From Paenibacillus sp. FSL H7-0326 (GTDB taxonomy: Bacteria; Bacillota; Bacilli; Paenibacillales; Paenibacillaceae): 64,000 nucleotides of DNA. Positions 53,119 to 61,814 of this stretch are shown piece after piece; the stretch's first letter is position 1; the number at the start of each line of letters is the position of its first letter. The notes under the pieces are model-generated. The model was not told where the DNA came from, made no database searches, and saw only the letters and a program-made list of their open reading frames with translations. A program made the translations under genes and the position numbers. The stretch is taken from assembly GCF_001955535.1 (NCBI RefSeq), contig NZ_MPVN01000004.1:310001-374000 (forward strand), written 5' to 3'.

Positions 53119-54042
53119 ATGAACCATTCCCGATCTTTCAAAAGCCGGTTTATCCGGGATTTCATGTTGAATAAATACCTTTATCTCATGATGCTTCCGG
53201 TCGTCGCGTACTATCTCATTTTTCATTACACGCCGATGTACGGTGCAGTCATTGCTTTCAAAGACTATACACCCATTAAAGGCATTCTCGGCAGCGATTG
53301 GGTCGGTCTGAAGCATTTTATTGATTTTTTTGACAGCTACTATTTTTGGCGGATTCTAAAGAACACGCTGCTGATCAGCCTGTACTCCTTGTTGTTTGAA
53401 TTTCCGATGCCCATATTGCTTGCTCTGCTCATAAATGAGGTTCGTCAGCGGCGGTTCAAGCGGGTCGTACAGACAATTACGTACATGCCTTATTTTATTT
53501 CACTGGTCGTGATCTGCGGAATTATTACGGATTTTACAAATGCGGATGGTCTGATCAATCGATTATTCATGTGGCTTGGCTATGATGGGCAGGCCATGCT
53601 CCAGAAGCCCGAGCTGTTCAGGCCGATCTACATTCTGTCCGAAATATGGCAGCGGATCGGCTGGGAATCCATCATCTACATTGCGGCACTTACAAGCATT
53701 GACCAAGAGCAGTATGAAGCTGCACGCATTGACGGAGCGAACCGTTTGAAGCAGATGTTCTACATTACCCTGCCCGGCCTTCTGCCTACGATCACGATTA
53801 TGCTCATCCTCCGGATGGGAAATCTTCTAAATGTCGGCTTCGAAAAAATTATCCTGCTATACAATCCGGTGACCTATGAGACAGCCGATGTCATCTCCTC
53901 CTTCGTCTATCGGAAGGGGCTTCTGGAATTCGGATGGAGCTACAGCTCAGCAGTGGGCTTGTTCAACTCCGTCATCAATCTGATTCTGCTAGTGACAGCC
54001 AACTACATCAGCCGAAGAGTCAGTAATAACAGCCTATGGTGA
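53119..54042 (+). CDS. lplB: ABC sugar permease (LplB-type)
   Basis: A 307-residue permease, six helices. N-terminal LMMLPVVAYYLIFHYTPMYG and FKDYTPIKG are hallmarks of LplB; the EAA loop is YEAARIDGANRLKQMFYITL. The importer lacks its own ATPase, as usual for this family, which borrows a shared MsmX-type ATPase. It starts 50 bases after the binding-protein gene, and lplC follows 11 bases after its stop. Confidence 0.9.
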   Translation: MNHSRSFKSRFIRDFMLNKYLYLMMLPVVAYYLIFHYTPMYGAVIAFKDYTPIKGILGSDWVGLKHFIDFFDSYYFWRILKNTLLISLYSLLFEFPMPILLALLINEVRQRRFKRVVQTITYMPYFISLVVICGIITDFTNADGLINRLFMWLGYDGQAMLQKPELFRPIYILSEIWQRIGWESIIYIAALTSIDQEQYEAARIDGANRLKQMFYITLPGLLPTITIMLILRMGNLLNVGFEKIILLYNPVTYETADVISSFVYRKGLLEFGWSYSSAVGLFNSVINLILLVTANYISRRVSNNSLW

Positions 54043-54053
54043 GGTGAAGCGAT

Positions 54054-54935
54054 ATGAAAAAGGAAACTGGCTGGTTTGACCGGATCTTTGATCTCATCAA
54101 TTATACATTCCTGCTGCTGCTGGTTACGGCAACACTGTATCCCTTGCTCTATGTACTATTTGCTTCCTTCAGCGATGCGGCGAAGCTGCTTCAGAATGAC
54201 GGAATTCTGTGGCGGCCGCTAGGCTTTAATCTGGATGCTTATCGAAGTGTGCTTGCTAACCCGGGGATTGGGCTCGGGTTTCGGAATACACTGTTCATCG
54301 TCGTAGTGGGGGTTAGCGTGAATTTGCTGATGACCTCGCTGGGGGCGTATGTGCTGTCACGCAAAAATGTGATGTGGAACAAAGTGTTTATGTTCCTGAT
54401 CGTGTTTACGATGTTTTTCAGCGGCGGGCTGATTCCCCTCTATCTTGTGGTCAAGGGCGTCGGACTGCTCGATTCGCTCTGGTCTACCATTATTCCTTTC
54501 AGCATCAGCACGTTTAACTTAATCATTATGCGTACGGCATTTATGGGCATACCGGACAGTCTTGAGGAATCGGCCAAAATTGATGGTGCCAACCACTTTA
54601 CCATTTTGTTCCGTATTATCATTCCGCTGTCCATGCCGGTCATTGCCGTTATGATTCTGTATTATGCCGTAGACAAGTGGAACGGCTGGTTCTACGCATC
54701 GGTGTTCATTAAGAGCCGGGAGCTGTTCCCGCTCCAGCTGGTGCTGAGGGAGATCCTGATTGCCAACTCCACAGACAGCATGTCCACCGGCGCCTCAGCC
54801 GGAGACCGTTTTCAGATTGGGGAAACGATTAAATATGCCACAATTATCGTCGCAACAGTACCGATTCTGTGCGTGTACCCGTTTGTGCAGCGCTTTTTCG
54901 TCAAAGGCGTCATGGTAGGTTCGCTTAAAGGCTAG
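54054..54935 (+). CDS. lplC: ABC sugar permease (LplC-type)
   Basis: A 293-residue permease, six helices. It opens with the FDLINYTFLLLLVTATLYPL segment common to LplC/YtcP, EAA loop EESAKIDGANHFTILFRIII, and ends VQRFFVKGVMVGSLKG, the family signature tail. GAGGTGAAG precedes the ATG. It pairs with LplB. Confidence 0.9.
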   Translation: MKKETGWFDRIFDLINYTFLLLLVTATLYPLLYVLFASFSDAAKLLQNDGILWRPLGFNLDAYRSVLANPGIGLGFRNTLFIVVVGVSVNLLMTSLGAYVLSRKNVMWNKVFMFLIVFTMFFSGGLIPLYLVVKGVGLLDSLWSTIIPFSISTFNLIIMRTAFMGIPDSLEESAKIDGANHFTILFRIIIPLSMPVIAVMILYYAVDKWNGWFYASVFIKSRELFPLQLVLREILIANSTDSMSTGASAGDRFQIGETIKYATIIVATVPILCVYPFVQRFFVKGVMVGSLKG

Positions 54936-54965
54936 TATAAAATTCAGCGGATGGAGGGATTGTTC

Positions 54966-56087
54966 ATGGTGCAATTGCAAACAGCTGCAAATCAGGCGGT
55001 ATGGGAACAAATCTGTAGAAAGGTCGATGCGGTGCTTCCCAGGATGGCTGGCAAATGTCCTCATGTGGCGAAGAGTGACGGCATCTACGATGATACGAGA
55101 CTGGATTGGTGGACGTCCGGCTTCTGGCCGGGTATTCTGTGGATTATGCATGATATGACGGGTGAGCAGCGGTACAAGGATGCCGCCTGGAGCTGGGATG
55201 AACGAATAGAGCAGCTGTTCCTGACGGAAAACCGTTATGATCATGATGTGGGCTTTCAGTTTCTACCGACAGCGGTCATCAAGCACAAGATTACAGGCGA
55301 CAAGGATGGAGCAAGGCGGGGGTTGTTTGCAGCCAATTTCCTCGCTGGAAGGTTCAATCTGAAGGGGAATTTTATTAGAGCTTGGAAAGCGGATAAGACA
55401 GGATGGTCGATCGTCGATACTGCCATGAACCTCTCTCTGTTGTTCTGGGCTGCGAAGGAGAGCGGCGATCCAAGATTCATGCATGTGGCCAGAGCACATG
55501 CGGATACGGTCGTGAGACAATTTATCCGGGAGGACGGCTCTACTTATCACATCGTCCGGTTTGACCCGGAGACAGGAGAGCGGGCAGATGCAATCGGCGG
55601 CCAAGGGGCAGCTCCGGAGTCGGCCTGGAGCCGGGGAGCAGCATGGGCGCTGTACGGGATGACGAATGCGTATACTCATACAGGTGATGAGACGTATCTT
55701 CGCGCTGCACAGCGTGTCGCCCATTTCTTCATCGCTCATCTGCCGGAGGATGGGGTTCCTTACTGGGACTTCAGAGCGGATGAAGAGGAAGGTGGTATTC
55801 CGAGGGACAGTTCGGCAGGGGCCTGTGCGGCTTCGGGTCTCATCGATCTGGCGGGACATCTTGGAGACACCCAGGGGAGAGGATATCGTGCAGCTGCTGA
55901 ACATATCCTCGGTTCTCTATATCAATCTTACGGAACATGGGACAACACCACTCATGAAGGAATGCTTCTGCAGGGGACGGGAAACCGTCCTGCGGATGAG
56001 AATGTCAACGTGTCGCTCATCTATGGAGATTACTTCTTCGTTGAGGCGACCGCCAAGCTGAATGGCTGGAAGCATCGGATATTCTAG
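54966..56087 (+). CDS. GH88 unsaturated glucuronyl hydrolase
   Basis: A 373-residue intracellular glycoside hydrolase family 88 enzyme, which removes the 4,5-unsaturated uronic acid left at the non-reducing end of oligosaccharides by polysaccharide lyases. No signal peptide is present, so it acts on imported oligosaccharides. The (alpha/alpha)6-barrel features include DTRLDWWTSGFWPGILW, DKTGWSIVDTAMNLSLLFWA (with a likely catalytic Asp), WSRGAAWALYGM and DENVNVSLIYGDYFF. ATG 54966 has GGAGGG well placed; 54951 is an upstream in-frame ATG. It lies in the uptake operon right after lplC. Confidence 0.9.
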   Translation: MVQLQTAANQAVWEQICRKVDAVLPRMAGKCPHVAKSDGIYDDTRLDWWTSGFWPGILWIMHDMTGEQRYKDAAWSWDERIEQLFLTENRYDHDVGFQFLPTAVIKHKITGDKDGARRGLFAANFLAGRFNLKGNFIRAWKADKTGWSIVDTAMNLSLLFWAAKESGDPRFMHVARAHADTVVRQFIREDGSTYHIVRFDPETGERADAIGGQGAAPESAWSRGAAWALYGMTNAYTHTGDETYLRAAQRVAHFFIAHLPEDGVPYWDFRADEEEGGIPRDSSAGACAASGLIDLAGHLGDTQGRGYRAAAEHILGSLYQSYGTWDNTTHEGMLLQGTGNRPADENVNVSLIYGDYFFVEATAKLNGWKHRIF

Positions 56088-56310
56088 CATTACTGGATAT
56101 ACAGCACAATATAGCGCAACACCCGAATGACAGTATTGCTGCTGCCCTTCGGGCTGTTTGCGTTCTTTTTTCATCATGACTCCAAGGGATTGTACGTTTT
56201 GCTCATGATATTGTACTTATTGTATATTCCGTCCCTGCCCTTGTTTCGTTATAATGTAATCCACAGTCAGTGGAACTTCACAAAAAAACGAATAATAGGG
56301 TGATGGACTA

Positions 56311-58647
56311 TTGAGGAACATTCAACATTTGTGGCAAAAGCGTGAGAGCATCATTGTCACCTGGCTTGTTTCTTACACGGCAGTCCTTTTTATACCGATC
56401 ATCATTAGTCTTGTCATTTACTTTCAGGCAAGCGATACACTGAAGGGCGAGATTGACCGGGCGAATGATTCGCTTCTGAAGCAAGTCAGATATACGATCG
56501 ATAACCAGATTGATCTGATGAAGCGTCTGAGTATGGAGATGACCTGGAATTCGAACCTGCAGACACTGATGTACTCCAATATTTCTCCTGAGGAATCTTC
56601 CTATACTTCCTATCAATTAGTTCAGCAGTTCAAGCTGTACAAGACATCTTATGCCTCAATCGACGAGTTCTATATTGTCCGGGACAGCGATCATTCTGTC
56701 CTCCGTTCCGGGAATGTCCGGGATATGGAAACGGCGTTTAGAACGCTGCATGATACAGGGACTCTCACCTATGAGCAATGGAAAGATACCGTTCAGCTTC
56801 CCGGCCCAAACCGGTTCACGGTACTGCCCCATTTAAATAATACGGAGCTGCCGTCATCCATTGCCTACATAACACATCTGCCTAAGGGCTTGAATGGGAG
56901 AGATACCGGAAGCGTGGTCGTTATGGCCGATATGACCCGGTTTCAGAAGCCGCTGGAGAGCATTGCCGGCTTCAATGAAGGTCTGCTGCTCATTCTGAAT
57001 GACAATAATGAGGTGCTTATGTCCACCCGTCCGGATGCACCGGAGCTTGCTCCATTCCTGAAGGGGCAGCGGGTAGAGCTATCCGCAACAGCAGAGGGGG
57101 AATCAGAAATATTCTACATTCCATCGGCCGTATCGGACCTAAAATATGCGCTCATCATCCCAAGCCGGATCTATTGGGAAAAAGCCGAGTATGTCCGCAG
57201 CTTCACGTATATCAGCATCGCGGTGAGCATCATCAGTGCGATACTCATCACCTGGTTTTTTATGAGAAGGAATTATTCGCCGATTCAGCAGCTGGTGCGT
57301 GCATTGACAGATCATACTGGAACGATGGAGCTCCAGGAGGGCAATGAGCTGCGTTTTATTCAGGAGGCAGTCTTGCAAACGAGAACGAAGCATGATGAGA
57401 TCAGCATGCAGCTGCACAAGCATGAACAGGTGCTCAGGTCCAACTTGATCAATCGTCTGTTGAAGGGCAGACCCGATACACTTGTCCCGTATGAGGATGC
57501 CTTTCGTTCCTTTCACATGCCGCTGCAATCGCAGGATTTTGCTGTTATTTTGTTTGATGTAGAAAATGAAGAGAATTTGTATGAGAAGCTGCCGGGTATT
57601 GATATCAACGAACGAAGAAAGCTCATCCAGCTGATTGTTTCCAATGTGGTAGAGGAGCTGGTGCATACGCATCAGCATGTTGGATACGTAGCCGAGGTAG
57701 ATGATATGATGGTGTGCCTCGTAAATTTGAAAGCGGATTCTTGTGAGGCGGCGGCTGATCTCCATGCCATTGCGTCAGAAGCGAAGCAGTTCCTTCATCG
57801 GTATGAGATGGAAATAACCGTCTCCATCAGTGGGAAGCACAGCTCATGGATTGGAATAGCTACAGCCTATCAAGAGGCTGTGGATGCGATGGAATATAAG
57901 ATGGTCCTTGGCAAGAGCGGAATCATTCAGCATGAGAATATCCGGGTAGAAGGTGCCCTGGAAGATCAATACGGCTACTATTATCCGCTTCAGGTCGAGC
58001 AGCAGCTGATTAATCTGATCAAAGCCGGGGAATTAGATCAGGCAACCGATTATATGAGAGAAATAACGGACCGCAACTTTAACAAGCCGGTCATGTCCTT
58101 AACGATTGCCCGGTGTCTGATGTATAACCTTGCAGCTACCATGATGAAGGCGATTAACGAGGTGGATCAGAGCATCGTGGAGCGCAATCCACGCTTCATT
58201 GAACACATTACCGATTGTGATACCCTTCAGGAAATGCGTGAAGCGCTGGAGTCATTGTTAAAGGAGGTTTGCTCTTATGCTGCAGCCAAGCGAGCACACG
58301 GCATTACGCAGGAGAGAGAAGACAGCCTGGTGCGTTTAACGGCACAGGTTACGAGCTACATCGAAGAGAATTACCAGGATATGAATTTGAATGTTAATTC
58401 AATTGGAGAGCATTTTGAGCTCAAGGGGAGCTATCTGTCCAAGCTGTTTAGAACACATACAGGAGAAGGCCTGCTTGACTGCATTCACAAATATCGGATC
58501 GAGCAGGCCAAGCAGATGATGACTGCCAAGCAGGATTCAATCAATGAAATCTCCAAGCATGTAGGATATAACGATGCCGCAACATTTATCAGGGTGTTCA
58601 AAAAATATGAAGGGATTACACCTGGCAAATATAAAGAGCTCTATTAG
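56311..58647 (+). CDS. Membrane-bound AraC-family regulator (YesS-like)
   Basis: A 778-residue regulator. Its order is transmembrane helix 1 (~15-37), an extracytoplasmic sensor region of Cache type (~38-295) and transmembrane helix 2 (~297-317, ISIAVSIISAILITWFF). A cytoplasmic linker follows, then a C-terminal AraC HTH (~685-778) with VNSIGEHFELKGSYLSKLF and INEISKHVGYNDAATFIRVF. It probably senses an extracellular sugar and controls the flanking transporter genes. The start is a TTG with GGGTGATGG a few bases upstream. Between the GH88 gene and this one (56088-56310) a GC-rich hairpin with TTCTTTTTT at ~56130-56168 may terminate the first operon. Confidence 0.88.
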   Translation: MRNIQHLWQKRESIIVTWLVSYTAVLFIPIIISLVIYFQASDTLKGEIDRANDSLLKQVRYTIDNQIDLMKRLSMEMTWNSNLQTLMYSNISPEESSYTSYQLVQQFKLYKTSYASIDEFYIVRDSDHSVLRSGNVRDMETAFRTLHDTGTLTYEQWKDTVQLPGPNRFTVLPHLNNTELPSSIAYITHLPKGLNGRDTGSVVVMADMTRFQKPLESIAGFNEGLLLILNDNNEVLMSTRPDAPELAPFLKGQRVELSATAEGESEIFYIPSAVSDLKYALIIPSRIYWEKAEYVRSFTYISIAVSIISAILITWFFMRRNYSPIQQLVRALTDHTGTMELQEGNELRFIQEAVLQTRTKHDEISMQLHKHEQVLRSNLINRLLKGRPDTLVPYEDAFRSFHMPLQSQDFAVILFDVENEENLYEKLPGIDINERRKLIQLIVSNVVEELVHTHQHVGYVAEVDDMMVCLVNLKADSCEAAADLHAIASEAKQFLHRYEMEITVSISGKHSSWIGIATAYQEAVDAMEYKMVLGKSGIIQHENIRVEGALEDQYGYYYPLQVEQQLINLIKAGELDQATDYMREITDRNFNKPVMSLTIARCLMYNLAATMMKAINEVDQSIVERNPRFIEHITDCDTLQEMREALESLLKEVCSYAAAKRAHGITQEREDSLVRLTAQVTSYIEENYQDMNLNVNSIGEHFELKGSYLSKLFRTHTGEGLLDCIHKYRIEQAKQMMTAKQDSINEISKHVGYNDAATFIRVFKKYEGITPGKYKELY

Positions 58648-58662
58648 AAAGGAGGCCTATGA

Positions 58663-60309
58663 ATGGGATGCCGGCTCCTACGATATCAGAGAGGGTGGAT
58701 CGCTGCTCTGGCTGTTTTAACCATGCTCATGCTGTCGGCTTGTATGAATAAAGGGGGAAACGAATCTTCTCTATTGAGTGTGGCCGAATTTCAGCATACG
58801 GATTCGGATGATGTACTGGAAGACGAGGCCGATCTAACTTATTGGGCAGGTCTAAGCAATAACGCGGCAAGTATCAAATCCAATCTGGAGGATATTCCTT
58901 TCTTTCAAGAGTGGAAGCGGAGAACAGGGGTGAATCTTACATTTATTAATCCGCCCCTCAATCAAGGTAAAGAGGCGTTTAATGTGATGATCACATCCGG
59001 CAATTTGCCGGATATGATCGAGTATGAATGGATGAATTATCCCGGAGGACCAGAGAAGGCGATTCATGACGGCATTATCCTCCCATTAAATGAGCTCATC
59101 GAGGAGCATGGACCCCATTTCAAACAGTTTCTAGAAGACCACCCTGAAATCGATCGTCAAATCAAGACGGCAGATGGAAGCTATTACGTCTTTCCGTTCA
59201 TTCAGGCAGAGGATAAGCTGCGTACCTATCAGGGTCCTATTATAAGAAAGGATTGGCTGGATGAGCTTAAGCTGCCTGTCCCGAAGACCATTGAGGAGTG
59301 GCATACCGTACTAACCGCCTTCAAAGAGCAAAAAGGAGTACCTGCTCCGCTTACGATTCTTGGTAATTCAAACCCTTTATCCGGAATTGAGGGCGGGGGC
59401 TTCGTGGGAGCCTACGGAATAAGAAAAGGCTTCTATATGGAGGACGGAGTCGTCAAATTCGGTCCGATGGAGCCGGAATACAAGGAGTTCCTGGCTTTGT
59501 TTCGATCGTGGTACGCAGAAGGTCTCATTGACCAGCATTTTGCAACAACCGATACCGAAACCCAGGATATGAACATGACGATGGAGAGGAGCGGAGCAGC
59601 GATATGGAATGCAGGAGCGGGCATTGGGACATGGCTTCCGAAGATCAGAGAAGTGAATCCTTCCGCAGAACTCATCGCCGCTCCTTACCCCGTCCTACAT
59701 GAAGGGATGCGCCCCAAGTTCGGGCAGCTGGCTCCTGAGGTGGGCATCAGCGGCGGTGTAGCACTTTCAGGGAGCATTCAGAATGCGGAGGCTGCGATCC
59801 GAATGCTGGATTACGGATATGGAGAAGAAGGACATCTGCTGTTTAATTTTGGAATTGAAGGCTTGAGCTATGAGATGATCGATGGATATCCGACATACAC
59901 GGATCTCATCCTGAACAATAAGGATAAGCTCTCTCCGTCACAGGCGCTCGCGATGTACACCCGTGCCAGCTATTTTGGCCCGTTCGTGCAGGACATTCGT
60001 TATTTGGAGCAGTATTACACATTGCCTGAACAGAAGGAGGCGATTCAGATCTGGGCGGATACGGATGCTTCACTTCACCTTCTGCCTGCACTTCCAAAGT
60101 CGGAGATAGAGAATGCGGAATTGTCCGCCATTATGCAGGAGGTCAACAAGCATGTCGACGAAGTGTCTCTCAAGATGATTATGGGCATTGAGCCTCTCTC
60201 CGAGTTTGAGAGCTATATACAGCAGCTGAAATCCATGAATATGGAGCAGGCCATTGCTATTCAGCAGCAAGCGCTTGACCGGTACAATAGCAAAGTCCGT
60301 ATGCCTTAA
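58663..60309 (+). CDS. Second extracellular solute-binding lipoprotein (LipO-type)
   Basis: A 548-residue paralogue of the 51440 gene: signal peptide ending MLSAC, then LTYWAGLSNNAASIK, PFFQEWKRRTGVNLTF, PDMIEYEWMNYPGGPEKAI and a C-terminal MNMEQAIAIQQQALDRY. AAAGGAGG lies 7 bases before the ATG and the gene follows the regulator after 15 bases, probably in the same transcript. Two binding proteins sharing one permease pair suggests two related ligands, or sensing coupled to the regulator. An IS remnant starts three bases after its stop. Confidence 0.9.
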   Translation: MGCRLLRYQRGWIAALAVLTMLMLSACMNKGGNESSLLSVAEFQHTDSDDVLEDEADLTYWAGLSNNAASIKSNLEDIPFFQEWKRRTGVNLTFINPPLNQGKEAFNVMITSGNLPDMIEYEWMNYPGGPEKAIHDGIILPLNELIEEHGPHFKQFLEDHPEIDRQIKTADGSYYVFPFIQAEDKLRTYQGPIIRKDWLDELKLPVPKTIEEWHTVLTAFKEQKGVPAPLTILGNSNPLSGIEGGGFVGAYGIRKGFYMEDGVVKFGPMEPEYKEFLALFRSWYAEGLIDQHFATTDTETQDMNMTMERSGAAIWNAGAGIGTWLPKIREVNPSAELIAAPYPVLHEGMRPKFGQLAPEVGISGGVALSGSIQNAEAAIRMLDYGYGEEGHLLFNFGIEGLSYEMIDGYPTYTDLILNNKDKLSPSQALAMYTRASYFGPFVQDIRYLEQYYTLPEQKEAIQIWADTDASLHLLPALPKSEIENAELSAIMQEVNKHVDEVSLKMIMGIEPLSEFESYIQQLKSMNMEQAIAIQQQALDRYNSKVRMP

Positions 60310-60312
60310 TGA

Positions 60313-60449
60313 AGAGGCTGTCCCCAAAGTACATTTTGGAACAACTTCAATAACTAAATAGGATAGTAATTTTAAGAACCAAGGAGCTAAGGGATATGTT
60401 CTCGCTTAGCTTCTTGGTTTTTGGCGTCTACCGCTGCTTTCTTGAGCAG
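60313..60449 (-). mobile_element. Solo right-end remnant of an IS1182-type element
   Basis: The reverse complement of this stretch aligns with the right end of the element at 61688-63460. It has the terminal AGAGG-TGTCCC-AAAGT, a spacer with AAATAGGATA, the hairpin AACCAAGGAGCTAAG/CTTAGCTTCTTGGTT (60377-60420), and codons for a transposase C-terminus (LLKKAAVDAKNQEAKRE). The matching sequence then stops. Similarity is clearly less than identity, so it comes from a related, older copy in inverted orientation. Confidence 0.88.
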
Positions 60450-60556
60450 ACGAGAGGAGGGGAGCGGATGGAAAAACGGGAACTAAAGGGCATGCACTTC
60501 CATCGCCGTTACGTGTAATGCAAATTTTTGTATGACGCGAATTAACCGGGCAGAAA

Positions 60557-60664
60557 GGTGATCTAGAAATAGACGGGGCATCATACGGTTGAGGACATTG
60601 GAATTTGTTTGGGGCAGGCAAGCAATCAAAAAGGCCATAGGGGATAAAAAAAGGAATAAATCGT
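60557..60664 (+). pseudogene. hisB relic (imidazoleglycerol-phosphate dehydratase fragment)
   Basis: Read across three frames the sequence gives GDLEIDG, HHTVEDIGICLGQA, QAIKKAIGDKK and GINR in order. This is the conserved internal block of HisB, whose HHTVED carries metal-binding His/Glu. Indels of one or two bases separate the pieces and no frame is open across them. Only about 35 of some 200 codons remain. The following ~150 bases (to about 60815) show further short open pieces (ALKKAIRITGDAIPSTKG and DAWGNKYGELVVYP) that I cannot assign. Confidence 0.8.
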
Positions 60665-60921
60665 AAATCGTTATGTTAGTTCTGATGCGTTGAAAAAAGC
60701 AATTAGGATAACAGGTGATGCTATTCCATCTACGAAGGGTACGTTATCAATATGAAATAAGACGCATGGGGTAACAAATATGGAGAACTTGTTGTTTATC
60801 CATAGAATGAACATTTAACGAAACGAAGACAACTCCTAACATATGGTATATTGGTTATGCTTAGGGCAGTAAGTATTTGGTTACGTTCTGGCAGAAAAGT
60901 GTCATATTAAAAGGAGAACTT

Positions 60922-61641
60922 ATGAAAAATTTTATTATATTTGGAGCAAGTAAAGGATTGGGTGAGGCATTCGTCAAAGGATTGCCAGAAAAAGGTGATC
61001 GTGTTTGGGTGGTTTCTAGAACGCACCCTAACAGTTTATATCTTGAAGATGGTGTCCAGAAATATTGGATTGAGGCGGATTTAGCCGATTCTGATGCAAG
61101 CAATCGGATTGCGAATACATTAAATGACGTTAGGATAGACGTATTAATATATAATGTAGGGATATGGGAGAGCAAAGGTTTCAGAGATGACTATGATTTT
61201 GAGAAAGATGATCCAGCGGAGATCGTCAACATCATTAATATAAATGTTACTTCCGCTATTACCTGCATACAGAAGCTTTTACCGAATCTTAAAAAGTCAG
61301 ATAACGCAAAAATTTTCTTAATTGGTTCTACAGCAGGTTTGGAACATAATGATTTCACGCAGGTTTCATTTGCAGCTTCTAAGTTCGGTTTGCGTGGTAT
61401 TGGAAATTCGATAAGGGAGCATGTAAAGAAGTATGGGATTGGTGTGACTTGTATAAATCCTGGTGAAATTGCAACCCAAATTCCATTGGAAGATGGAGTT
61501 GAGAAAGTCTTGTCAGCACATGGCGGCACACAGATTCCTCTTCAAGATATGGTTTCTTTAGTTAAATGCGTAATGAACCTTTCCAAAGCCTCTTGTGTAA
61601 AAGAAATAAACATTCCAGCAATGTTGGATACAAATGCGTAG
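60922..61641 (+). CDS. SDR-family NAD(P)-dependent oxidoreductase
   Basis: A 239-residue short-chain dehydrogenase with cofactor motif IFGASKGLGEAF at ~4-15, YNVGIW in place of NNAG, Ser in LIGSTAGLEH, and SFAASKFGLRG as the catalytic-Lys region. The usual active-site Tyr four residues before the Lys is replaced by Phe (FxxxK), which could impair catalysis. ATG 60922 follows AAAAGGAGAA; the frame opens at 60877. Base composition is distinctly AT-richer than in the rest of the window and it lies between IS sequences, so recent acquisition is likely. Confidence 0.85.
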   Translation: MKNFIIFGASKGLGEAFVKGLPEKGDRVWVVSRTHPNSLYLEDGVQKYWIEADLADSDASNRIANTLNDVRIDVLIYNVGIWESKGFRDDYDFEKDDPAEIVNIININVTSAITCIQKLLPNLKKSDNAKIFLIGSTAGLEHNDFTQVSFAASKFGLRGIGNSIREHVKKYGIGVTCINPGEIATQIPLEDGVEKVLSAHGGTQIPLQDMVSLVKCVMNLSKASCVKEINIPAMLDTNA

Positions 61642-61814
61642 TCGATTTGATTGAGCACGAGAGTGCAATAAAAGCGAGCTTCTTAGAAGAGGGTGTCCCA
61701 AAAGTCATCATAGATGACTGAGGGGCACCCTCTTTCATTTTGTCAAACAAAAAGAAACCACTCTTTGGTAAAATGGAAGTGCGACCAACCATAAACCAAA
61801 AGGAGACGGTTTCT

